Origin: an uncultured Collinsella sp.
Lineage (GTDB): Bacteria > Actinomycetota > Coriobacteriia > Coriobacteriales > Coriobacteriaceae
DNA length: 5,943 nt
Reading direction: 5' to 3'
Assembly: GCA_905198825.1 (NCBI GenBank)
Contig: CAJKEF010000078.1
Span: forward strand, 1-5,943
Part shown: positions 1 through 5,343 of the stretch, piece after piece
Layout: every line of letters begins with the position of its first letter
Numbering within the stretch: the first letter of the stretch is position 1
Translations under genes and position numbers: made by a program
Notes under the pieces: model-generated
Seen by the model: the letters and a program-made list of their open reading frames with translations, nothing else
Database searches by the model: none
What the model was told of the DNA's origin: nothing

Positions 1-343
1 TGCTTTTCATCATCAAAAAGTTTTGCGAGCCTGTAAGGATGTATTGACCGGCGTCTCCCCGCTCATCCGAAACAACCTGGATCATTGAAAACAAATCCGG
101 GGCGTATTGCGCCTCATCGATGATGAGTCCGCCCTTTCGGTTGCGGATAAAACTCACCGGATCCTCCAAGGCCGCGCGCCTCGTTTGAGGGTCCTCAAGC
201 GTGACGTAGGAATAGTCGGGAAAGGTATGCCGAACCAGCGTAGACTTACCGCTCTGCCTAGGCCCTGTCAACGACACAACAGGAAACCAGCCTGCCATGC
301 GAATGAGCAACTCATGCAAATCCCTGTTAATGAACTCAGCCAT
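1..343 (-). CDS. ATP-binding protein, AAA_14/DUF4143 type (N-terminal part, cut by window edge)
   Basis: This is the first 114 codons of a gene that continues beyond the left edge. The frame is open from an ATG at 343 and is preceded by an AAGGGG ribosome binding site seven bases upstream. The protein shows a Walker A loop at residues 27-35 (GPRQSGKST), an acidic stretch LEDP at 49-52, a Walker B segment at 71-79 (GGLIIDEAQ) and a sensor-like TGSQNFLM at 104-111. This order is typical of the AAA_14 ATPase domain that is usually followed by a C-terminal DUF4143 domain in proteins of about 400 residues; the second domain would lie outside the window. The family is widespread and multi-copy in gut bacteria, and its cellular role is not established. 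The gene lies downstream of a strong terminator, so it should be a separate transcription unit, and its leader carries three tandem 23-bp repeats suggesting specific regulation. Confidence 0.9.
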   Translation of the reverse strand, partial: MAEFINRDLHELLIRMAGWFPVVSLTGPRQSGKSTLVRHTFPDYSYVTLEDPQTRRAALEDPVSFIRNRKGGLIIDEAQYAPDLFSMIQVVSDERGDAGQYILTGSQNFLMMKS

Positions 344-365
344 ATCAACGCCCCTTATTGCGCTG

Positions 366-434
366 TTACCATAATCGGATAGTTTCATTCGCCATAATCT
401 TATATTAGCGTTTACCACAATCTTATAGTAGCCT
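366..434. repeat. Three tandem imperfect 23-bp repeats in the ATPase leader
   Basis: Units occupy 366-388, 389-411 and 412-434 with an exact period of 23 bp. Each starts with a core like TTACCATAATC (plus strand) and continues into an AT-rich half like TTATAGTAG. By hand alignment, unit 3 (412-434) matches unit 2 at 18 of 23 positions and unit 1 at 17 of 23; units 1 and 2 share 15. The consensus core forms a loose dyad, TACCATAA-TC-TTATAGTA. The flanking 23-bp blocks on either side do not match. The array ends 22 bp before the ATPase start codon. Direct repeats spaced about two helical turns apart suggest a protein-binding array, perhaps for autoregulation. That role is inferred; the repeats themselves are plainly visible. 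Confidence 0.7.
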
Positions 435-449
435 AGTTCAAAAGCATTA

Positions 450-478
450 TTTATAGAGCCGAAATCTCAGACCCTAAA
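450..478 (-). promoter_or_regulatory. Candidate promoter for the ATPase gene
   Basis: On the minus strand a TATAAA box (450-455) lies 17 bp downstream of TTTAGG (473-478). The -10 is good (5 of 6) and the -35 poor (3 of 6). Transcription would start near 443, placing all three 23-bp repeats inside the transcribed leader just downstream of the start. The -35 overlaps the distal T-rich part of the preceding terminator. TATAAG boxes inside the repeats are alternative -10 elements, but I found no convincing -35 for them. Confidence 0.35.
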
Positions 479-523
479 TAACAAAAGCCACCACAATGGG
501 GGCTGTCCCCATTGTGGTGGCTT
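474..523 (-). terminator. Strong intrinsic terminator after the MATE exporter gene
   Basis: A perfect inverted repeat has 16-bp arms, AGCCACCACAATGGGG at 486-501 and its complement at 507-522, extendable by one A-T pair (485/523), with a five-base loop. Read on the minus strand, the hairpin is followed at once by a T-rich run (CTTTTGTTATTTA). That is the classic Rho-independent layout, placed 48 bp after the exporter stop codon. There is no T-run on the other side, so it should act only on the minus strand. The stem is unusually long and perfect for a simple terminator. Confidence 0.88.
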
Positions 524-571
524 GCAGGCGAGTTAACTTGTTCGACTATCGTACGCCAGCCATGTCCGAGC

Positions 572-1948
572 CTAGAGCGTGGCAAGGCGCTTGGACTCGT
601 GCGCGGCGAGCGCAATGGAGATGATGCCGGTAATGGCGTCGGCCACCACCAGGGCGATCCACACGCCCTCAACACCCATCATGTTGCCGAGGAGGTACAT
701 AAGCGGCACTGAGCAGATCACATAGCGAAGCAGGCCGGTAAACGTGGCGACACCAACCTTCTCGACCGCCTGGAAATATATCGACATGGTCATGGCAAGA
801 TAGCCCAGGGCAACAGCCAGGATGACGGTACGCGTGGCGTTAGCGGCAACCTCAACGAGCGCAGGATCGCTGCCGGCAAAGAAGGCGCACACCGGAGTGG
901 CGGCAAGCCAGAGCGCGACGGTGACCAGCGCCAGCGTCACAACCTGGTACTTAAGCGTGCAAGAGAGCGTCTCCTTAAGGCGCGCCCAAGCCTTTGCGCC
1001 GGCGTTGAAGGCAGCGATGGGCTGCAGGCCATAGGAGAAGCACTGGGCAACCATCATGGTGATGTAGAGGATGTAGCCGTTGATCACGCCAAAGGCTGCG
1101 ATGTAGAGCGAGCCCATGTCGCCGCCGAGCGAGCCCAAAAGCGAGTTGGCAACGGTGTTAAAGATAAAGGTCGCGCCCTGGACCAGGAAGAACGGGAAGC
1201 CGATCTTGAGGATCTGGCCGCAGACGGCGAGGTCGAGCTTAAGGTCGGCCAGGCTAATCTGGAGCTGGGACTTTTTGCCCCCGATGAACCAGAAGATACC
1301 GATGGCCCAGATACCGATGGAAAGCCCGTAGTACACGCCGGCGCCCATAACGCCAAACTTGAGCACAAACGTAGAAAGCGCGAGCCAGCAGATGGCAACG
1401 ATGGCCGAAACGGTCATGAGGTTGGCCTGGACCTGAACCTTCTCGTCCACACGCATCACAGCGGTGACCATCTGGCCAATGACCGTGAGCGGCAGCAGCA
1501 CGGCGAAGGTGCGCACGCCGGCAACGGTATCGGCCATGATGTCGGGCGTGGCGCCAAAGAATGCGCAGATGGGCTCGGTAAACACGGCCATCACCACAGC
1601 AAGCAGCACACTCACAATCGTGGTGAGCCAAAAGCCCTGGCTAAAAGCCTTGCTTGCGCCCTTAATGTCGCCGGCACCCAAAAGGTTGCCCACCACGGCG
1701 GGCACGCCGGTGCCAAACAGGTTGCCAAAGGCCAGGTTGATGTACTCGACCGACATGATGATCGAGACGCAGGCCAGGCCGTGGGCACCCAGGCCCCAAC
1801 CCATCACGAGGCCCTCGAGGACCACCATGATGATCTGGGCGAGCATGCCCTGGCCGGTGACGATGGTGTACTTACGCACCAGACCGGGAATCGGTTGGGA
1901 GGCGAGCTCGCGCTCCTCCTCCACGGCAGCGGTTACTTCTTCTGCCAT
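572..1948 (-). CDS. MATE-family efflux transporter (MepA/NorM-like)
   Basis: This encodes a 458-residue inner-membrane protein of the multidrug and toxic compound extrusion family, which exports cationic drugs or metabolites by Na+ or H+ antiport. The length is normal and about 12 hydrophobic segments are visible in two halves, roughly residues 28-235 and 243-450. The second half contains SYGLQPIAAFNAGAK (305-319), close to the conserved MepA-type motif with QPI and an N-x-GAK end. The first half has GVPAVVGNLLGAGD (81-94). The usual Asn-x-x-Leu-Asp pattern of MepA-like members after residue 175 is not obvious here, the region reading AICWLAL, so substrate and coupling ion cannot be assigned. 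The start at 1948 is preceded by AAGGAAAGGGGAG; an in-frame ATG 26 codons upstream has no such site. The gene follows the amidohydrolase by 87 bp on the same strand and ends before a strong terminator, so it is probably the last gene of the operon and may export a hydrolysis product or toxic substrate (inference). Confidence 0.93.
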   Translation of the reverse strand: MAEEVTAAVEEERELASQPIPGLVRKYTIVTGQGMLAQIIMVVLEGLVMGWGLGAHGLACVSIIMSVEYINLAFGNLFGTGVPAVVGNLLGAGDIKGASKAFSQGFWLTTIVSVLLAVVMAVFTEPICAFFGATPDIMADTVAGVRTFAVLLPLTVIGQMVTAVMRVDEKVQVQANLMTVSAIVAICWLALSTFVLKFGVMGAGVYYGLSIGIWAIGIFWFIGGKKSQLQISLADLKLDLAVCGQILKIGFPFFLVQGATFIFNTVANSLLGSLGGDMGSLYIAAFGVINGYILYITMMVAQCFSYGLQPIAAFNAGAKAWARLKETLSCTLKYQVVTLALVTVALWLAATPVCAFFAGSDPALVEVAANATRTVILAVALGYLAMTMSIYFQAVEKVGVATFTGLLRYVICSVPLMYLLGNMMGVEGVWIALVVADAITGIISIALAAHESKRLATL

Positions 1949-1991
1949 TGTTCTCCCCTTTCCTTGAGAGAGTAGTGCTGAATGGATGTCA

Positions 1992-2019
1992 GGCGGCTGA
2001 CAACTGGCGCCAAGCCGCC
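1992..2019 (-). other. Weak intercistronic hairpin between amidohydrolase and exporter genes
   Basis: Perfect 7-bp arms GGCGGCT (1992-1998) and AGCCGCC (2013-2019) enclose 14 bases that themselves contain the palindrome TGGCGCCA (2005-2012). No T-run follows on either strand, so it is not a standard terminator. It could stabilise or process the mRNA between the two genes, or be a chance GC-rich pairing. Confidence 0.25.
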
Positions 2020-2035
2020 CAACCAAACGATGGCG

Positions 2036-3664
2036 CTAGGCCTCAAAGACCACCTTGCCGGCGATCATCGTAAGGGCCGCGGTAGCCTCGAGCACCTCTG
2101 CCGGCTCGCAGGTAAAGAGATTGCGGTCGAGTACGCAAATGTCGGCTTGCTTGCCGCAGGCGAGTGTGCCGATGCGGTCCTCAGCATGCATAGCGTAGGC
2201 GCTGCCGTAGGTGTATGCGCGCAGGGCCTCGGCCATAGTGATTCGCTCCTCGGGGAACCAACCCTCAGGATTAGATCCATCCTCGAGCATGCGGTAGACC
2301 GCTCCATAGACTTCCTCCATAGGCTCAAGCCCCACGACCGGGAAGTCGGAGCCCAGATGCACGCAGGCACCGCTCGCGAGCAGGCTATGAATTGGCCACG
2401 AGAGCGCCGCGCGCTCGGGACCAACGGCGTCGTCCTTTGCCAAGTCTGCCATATCAAGCAGCATATGCCACGGCTGCATGGCCGGACAGACGCCGAGCTC
2501 CGCATAGCGCGGCAAATCCTCAGGTTGAACAGTCTCGTTGTGCTCCATGGAGTGACGACAGCCCATAAGACCGTAACGCTTCTCACCCTCCTCGAAGCAG
2601 TCCAGGATAAAGCGTACGGAACGATCGCCTATGGCATGGATGCGCGTGTCGACACCCCACTCAAGCGCTTTAAGGATGGCTTTGCGCACGCGCTCTGGAT
2701 CCTCAGCCGGCTCGCCACAGGTCTCGGGAGCATTAGCATAGGGCTCGAGCATCCAAGCAGTATGATCGGAACACACGCCGTCAATGAACTGCTTAAAGCC
2801 GTGCCACTCGACTTGCGTGCCCGGGAAGTCGTATTTCGCCCGAATCTCCTCGAGCGTCATGGCCTCGTTCTCAAAAAGGTCTGTGTACATGAACACGCGC
2901 AACGGATGCTCGCTCTTGCGGTTGAGTTCCGCAAGGAATTTATAGGGGTTATCCATGCTCACAAAAGTGGGGTTAACCATGCCGACTGTTGTAATGCCGA
3001 GAGCGTTGGCGCGATGCGCAGTCTTGGCAAAGGAAGCACTAGCCACCTCGGGGGCAGGATTGTATACCTCATCCATGAAAAGGGCTCCCGCGTTGTTCGA
3101 GAAGACCCCAGTGGGGTTGCCAGCTTCATCCTTAAGAATCTTGCCGCCTGATGGGTCTGGCGTTTCAGCAGTAACGCCGATTTTCTCGATTGCACAGGTG
3201 TTGGCACTAAACGTGTGCATGTCAACCTGCTGCAAAAAGACCGGACGGTCCGAAATGTACTCATCGATCATTGTCGCCGTAGGCATCTCGGGCACGTCCC
3301 ACTGGAACTGGATAACCTGACAGCCCACGATCCACTCGTTGTTCGGGTGGTCTTTGGCAAACGCCTGCACGCGTTCCATACACTGCTCGAAGCTTGTGCA
3401 ATCGATGAGATTGACGGCGAAATCGGGATCGGTCAAAAAGGCGCCCTGGGCATAGTGAGTGTGTGAATCGATAATGCCAGGCATGACGAGCTTATCGCCA
3501 TAGTCGCGCACCTCGGTATCGGACCCGATAAAAGCGTCGAGGTACTTATCTTCGCCGCACGCAACAATTCTGTCACCCGCGATGGCAACGCCGCCCTTGA
3601 ACGGTGCCAGCCCGTCACCAGTGAACACAGCATTACTTTTGATGACTAAATCCGCTTTGTCCAT
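2036..3664 (-). CDS. YtcJ-like metal-dependent amidohydrolase (Amidohydro_3 family)
   Basis: This encodes a 542-residue, probably cytoplasmic hydrolase of the amidohydrolase superfamily, YtcJ/N-substituted formamide deformylase-like group. These enzymes cleave C-N or amide bonds with one or two metal ions in a TIM barrel flanked by a small beta-sandwich. The sandwich strands occur at both ends (residues 4-62 and about 497-541). Likely metal ligands and catalytic residues are H68 and H70 in GIIDSHTH, K291 in KQFIDG (possible bridging lysine), H343 in IHAIGD, H375 in RHSMEH, and D440 in HLGSDFPV. HAIGD is typical of the YtcJ group. All key residues are present, so the enzyme should be active. 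The substrate is unknown; family members act on formamides and other amides. The ATG at 3664 has a GAGGAGG site directly upstream; a longer open frame reaching 3841 lacks one and is rejected. No signal peptide is seen. It lies between a membrane LuxR regulator and a MATE exporter on the same strand. Confidence 0.93.
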   Translation of the reverse strand: MDKADLVIKSNAVFTGDGLAPFKGGVAIAGDRIVACGEDKYLDAFIGSDTEVRDYGDKLVMPGIIDSHTHYAQGAFLTDPDFAVNLIDCTSFEQCMERVQAFAKDHPNNEWIVGCQVIQFQWDVPEMPTATMIDEYISDRPVFLQQVDMHTFSANTCAIEKIGVTAETPDPSGGKILKDEAGNPTGVFSNNAGALFMDEVYNPAPEVASASFAKTAHRANALGITTVGMVNPTFVSMDNPYKFLAELNRKSEHPLRVFMYTDLFENEAMTLEEIRAKYDFPGTQVEWHGFKQFIDGVCSDHTAWMLEPYANAPETCGEPAEDPERVRKAILKALEWGVDTRIHAIGDRSVRFILDCFEEGEKRYGLMGCRHSMEHNETVQPEDLPRYAELGVCPAMQPWHMLLDMADLAKDDAVGPERAALSWPIHSLLASGACVHLGSDFPVVGLEPMEEVYGAVYRMLEDGSNPEGWFPEERITMAEALRAYTYGSAYAMHAEDRIGTLACGKQADICVLDRNLFTCEPAEVLEATAALTMIAGKVVFEA

Positions 3665-3665
3665 A

Positions 3666-3677
3666 TGAGCCTCCTCA
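3666..3677 (-). promoter_or_regulatory. Shine-Dalgarno of the amidohydrolase inside a small hairpin
   Basis: The minus-strand sequence TGAGGAGGCTCA ends one base before the ATG. It contains the ribosome binding site GAGGAGG and can fold as a 4-bp stem (TGAG/CTCA) with GAGG in the loop. The site decides the start codon at 3664. The stem alone is weak and the loop leaves the core exposed, so strong repression is not expected unless it joins a larger structure. Confidence 0.6.
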
Positions 3678-3715
3678 GACGTTACAGGACAATGGATAAG
3701 CGCCACGATACGGCG

Positions 3716-3778
3716 CGCCCAATCGGTGAGGGAGCATTTGCCGCCCCCTCGTGACACGTGCCTACAGGCAATTGGGCG
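3716..3778 (-). promoter_or_regulatory. Candidate structured leader RNA: three-way junction with an alternative stem
   Basis: In the minus-strand RNA a perfect 8-bp closing stem P1 forms between CGCCCAAU (3778-3771) and AUUGGGCG (3723-3716). It encloses P2, UGCC-UGUA-GGCA (3770-3759), directly abutting P1, and P3, GAGGGGGC/GCUCCCUC (3750-3743 with 3735-3728), eight pairs including one G-U wobble that pairs only in the minus-strand RNA, with loop GGCAAAU. The 5' arm of P1 can instead pair with GGGCG at 3792-3788 (5 bp). The 3' end of P1 shares a base with a following hairpin, GCGCC/GGCGC (3716-3700). Mutually exclusive stems near a start codon are what a switch would show. I could not match it to a known riboswitch class, and GC-rich sequence makes chance pairing a real risk. 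Confidence 0.3.
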
Positions 3779-3800
3779 TCTGTCCAGCGCCCTACGCCCC

Positions 3801-3820
3801 GCGTCAACACCCATTGACGC
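3801..3820. promoter_or_regulatory. Perfect 7-bp inverted repeat, possible operator
   Basis: GCGTCAA (3801-3807) and TTGACGC (3814-3820) flank a six-base spacer. The dyad has 13-bp centre-to-centre half-sites and lies 137 bp upstream of the amidohydrolase start. It could be a binding site for a dimeric regulator such as the neighbouring LuxR-type protein, or an RNA hairpin of the leader. No T-run follows, so it is not a terminator. Confidence 0.3.
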
Positions 3821-3895
3821 ACCTCCAGCACAAGCTGCCAAGATGGAACCGAGCGAACGGACGGATTAAGCAGGTTTACACGTCTGAACAGGTAT

Positions 3896-3917
3896 TTTAT
3901 TGTCTAAGTTTATTGTC
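3896..3917. repeat. Duplicated 9-bp motif TTTATTGTC with 13-bp period
   Basis: TTTATTGTC occurs at 3896-3904 and again at 3909-3917, separated by TAAG. On the minus strand the pair reads GACAATAAA twice and overlaps or abuts the -10-like TAAAAT at 3894-3899. Direct repeats in the place where a -35 element is missing could be an activator site for the amidohydrolase promoter. This is inferred from position only. Confidence 0.35.
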
Positions 3918-3970
3918 GCTTCTTTACGCCGAGCAGTCTGCGATACACCGTCAGCCGGACCACTCCAGCC

Positions 3971-4963
3971 TCACGAGCGCCAGAATGCCTCAATCAAGTC
4001 GTCACGCGCCTTGACTTCGCTCTTTACATAGATGCGATGCAGGTGAGCCTTGACGGTACCCGGACTAATCACAAGTTCATTAGCAATATTTTGGACATCG
4101 AGTCCACGCAATACGAGTGTAAGCACTTCCTGTTCGCGCTTTGAAAGCCCATGCTCGTCCGAGAAAATCACAACACGCGAGACAAGGTCCTCCCGTGCAT
4201 CACGGCGCTCTGTCGCTACCTCTTCATCGGCACGAGGGTGACGCGAGAACACACGTAAGATATGGCTGAACTGTTTAAATAGCTGAACGGCTGCAGCCAC
4301 AAACAATAAATTCTCTGAGATATTCCGCTCGCCCAGATACCATAAAAAGGCGCTCACTATCACGTTGTCAACGTCAGGCGTGCAGAATAGGATCATATAG
4401 GTATCCTCGATAACCACCATCACGGTAAGCACGCAGGCTATGCGAAAGAACGTCCGAGAGCGCTCAAGATCGAGCCGCTCAGCCCTATTCTCCGTCTTGC
4501 GATAGCGGGCGTAAGCATATACCAAGCAGAATGCCATTCCCAAATCGCGCGCAAGCCAAAAAAGATATTGCTGAATCTGGCTCGCAAAGCCAGTACGAGG
4601 TACCAGAGCAAGCTGAAGCACGGCGATCGGTACGACATATGCGGCAACACGCTTAACGGTTACCTCATCGTGTAAGCGAAACGTTACCCAAAGCCATACG
4701 CACGCAAGAATCGCCACGCCCAGCGCGCAGCGCAGTAACGGATGTTGAAGCGGCTCATTAAACGTCACCACATAGTCATATTTGAGCCGGTTGTACTCAT
4801 CAAAGAAGATCACCGACATATCGAAGACATAGAGAAGGAAGCCCGCGGCCGCCACCAAACAATCGCGTCGACGAGTCATGAGCCATATTACGAGTGCAGT
4901 TGATGCCGTTACCAATCCAATGCCCATGACAAGAATCGTGTAGATAAAGAATGCGAAGCTCAT
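3971..4963 (-). CDS. Membrane-anchored LuxR-family transcriptional regulator
   Basis: This encodes a 330-residue protein with a membrane domain and a C-terminal LuxR/GerE DNA-binding domain. About seven hydrophobic segments fall near residues 4-28, 35-54, 75-95, 103-122, 130-153, 171-194 and 200-229. A charged linker (about 240-265) leads to the helix-turn-helix at 272-328, with the family signatures LSKREQEVL (273-281) and the recognition part ISPGTVKAHLHRIYVK (299-314). No receiver domain or autoinducer-binding domain is present, so the membrane part presumably senses the signal. Such membrane LuxR proteins are abundant in Coriobacteriia and often sit next to the genes they control, which is the basis for proposing control of the downstream amidohydrolase and exporter. 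The ATG at 4963 is chosen because GAGGG lies upstream and the first membrane helix follows at once; an in-frame ATG 24 codons earlier gives a tail with no visible ribosome binding site. The signal is unknown. Confidence 0.93.
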   Translation of the reverse strand: MSFAFFIYTILVMGIGLVTASTALVIWLMTRRRDCLVAAAGFLLYVFDMSVIFFDEYNRLKYDYVVTFNEPLQHPLLRCALGVAILACVWLWVTFRLHDEVTVKRVAAYVVPIAVLQLALVPRTGFASQIQQYLFWLARDLGMAFCLVYAYARYRKTENRAERLDLERSRTFFRIACVLTVMVVIEDTYMILFCTPDVDNVIVSAFLWYLGERNISENLLFVAAAVQLFKQFSHILRVFSRHPRADEEVATERRDAREDLVSRVVIFSDEHGLSKREQEVLTLVLRGLDVQNIANELVISPGTVKAHLHRIYVKSEVKARDDLIEAFWRS

Positions 4964-4990
4964 ACTACCCTCATTCCGCGCACAACCAGC

Positions 4991-5019
4991 TTGATTCCGC
5001 ATTACGGTTATGGTAGAAA
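4991..5019 (+). promoter_or_regulatory. Candidate promoter for the 63-residue protein gene
   Basis: TTGATT (4991-4996) and TAGAAA (5014-5019) are separated by 17 bp, each matching the sigma-70-type consensus at four of six positions. Transcription would begin near 5026, giving a leader of about 27 nt with the AAAGGAG site at 5041-5047. It overlaps a candidate minus-strand promoter. Confidence 0.4.
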
Positions 5020-5035
5020 CATCGACGAATACCAA
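5007..5035 (-). promoter_or_regulatory. Candidate promoter for the LuxR-family regulator
   Basis: On the minus strand TTGGTA (5030-5035) and CATAAC (5007-5012) are spaced by 17 bp, each matching consensus at four of six positions. The predicted start near 5000 leaves a leader of about 37 nt. It overlaps the plus-strand candidate face to face, so the two would interfere if both are real. Confidence 0.35.
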
Positions 5036-5052
5036 GATCGAAAGGAGATGCC

Positions 5053-5244
5053 ATGGCGCCGATTACACCGCTCAAGATTATTGTCGCGCCTGCCGCCAAG
5101 GCCATCGCCAAGATCGGTTCGACCATGACCTACGATGACGTTCCTTGCATCGTTGATGAGCGCAACGACAGCTGCCCTTACCTGGGACACGTCCCCTACT
5201 TTGCGCCTAAGCTCTCCTCTTCATTCGACCAGCGCAACCGTTAG
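5053..5244 (+). CDS. Small protein of unknown function (63 residues)
   Basis: I do not recognise this protein. The case for a real gene is good: AAAGGAG at 5041-5047 lies five bases before the ATG, codon choice resembles its neighbours (frequent GCC, ATC, AAG, CGC), and it fills an otherwise empty gap between the regulator and the permease. The N-terminal third is rich in Ala, Ile, Pro and Lys (residues 2-21) and too short and charged to be a confident signal peptide or membrane helix. The rest is polar, with two cysteines (C32 in VPCIVDE and C41 in DSCPYLG), a YDD at 27-29 and aromatic Y43, Y49 and F50. Two cysteines nine residues apart could bind metal or form a disulfide, but no known motif is met. 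It is divergent from the LuxR regulator with 89 bp between start codons, so shared control is plausible. Confidence 0.7.
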   Translation: MAPITPLKIIVAPAAKAIAKIGSTMTYDDVPCIVDERNDSCPYLGHVPYFAPKLSSSFDQRNR

Positions 5245-5343
5245 TATAACCTTCACGATTGCCGCAGTAATCCTCGCAGCGATTTGTTAACTTGGAAGCA
5301 ACCCTGGTTTTAGTCCCGTGTCGGTGGACAAAGCCCTTCACGG

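Larger units (their letters stand above)
3665..3970 (-). other. 306-bp non-coding leader between regulator and amidohydrolase genes
   Basis: No credible gene lies here. I see no T-run terminator after the regulator stop, so read-through is possible. Toward the regulator side is an AT-rich stretch (3890-3925) with a -10-like TAAAAT (minus strand, 3894-3899) but no recognisable -35, which would fit an activator-dependent promoter. Toward the amidohydrolase the sequence becomes GC-rich and dense in inverted repeats, described separately. If transcription starts near the AT-rich patch, the leader would be about 220 nt, long enough for RNA-based control. Confidence 0.55.

Noticed and set aside
366..434. 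23-bp repeats as a CRISPR array or plasmid-type iterons
   Set aside because: There are no unique spacers between units, so it is not CRISPR. No replication-initiator gene is present, so an origin is not supported; an operator-like array is the simpler reading.
1464..1967. Plus-strand open frame of 167 codons antisense to the MATE gene
   Set aside because: Ser/Thr/Pro/Met-rich translation typical of a reversed membrane-protein gene, no ribosome binding site, and fully inside a convincing coding region.
1949..2026. 26-codon N-terminal extension of the MATE protein from an ATG at 2026
   Set aside because: The ATG at 1948 has AAGGAAAGGGGAG just upstream, and the extension would read back over the end of the amidohydrolase gap without a ribosome binding site.
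1982..3151. Long open frame of 389 codons on the plus strand, antisense to the amidohydrolase gene
   Set aside because: It is the mirror of a well-supported minus-strand enzyme with all family motifs. It has no ribosome binding site, and its translation resembles no protein family and has poor composition.
3716..3778. Three-way junction as a hammerhead ribozyme or a known purine-type riboswitch
   Set aside because: The hammerhead core (CUGANGA and GAAA) is absent. The junction strand lengths and conserved pyrimidines of purine riboswitches are not present either.
3665..3841. 59-codon N-terminal extension of the amidohydrolase
   Set aside because: The ATG at 3664 has a near-perfect GAGGAGG site and the protein from there begins with the normal first beta-strand of the family. 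The extension is Arg/Cys-rich and unlike the family.
3751..4014. Plus-strand open frame of 87 codons across the regulator-amidohydrolase gap
   Set aside because: No ribosome binding site, overlaps the end of the regulator gene, mixed composition and no recognisable family.
4964..5035. 24-codon N-terminal extension of the LuxR-family protein
   Set aside because: The start at 4963 has GAGGG upstream and leads straight into the first membrane helix. The extension would overlap the candidate promoters.
5245..5343. Possible bidirectional terminator between the converging small gene and permease
   Set aside because: Only short imperfect pairings are visible, such as CCGTG/CACGG across 18 bases, with no adjacent T-run on either strand.
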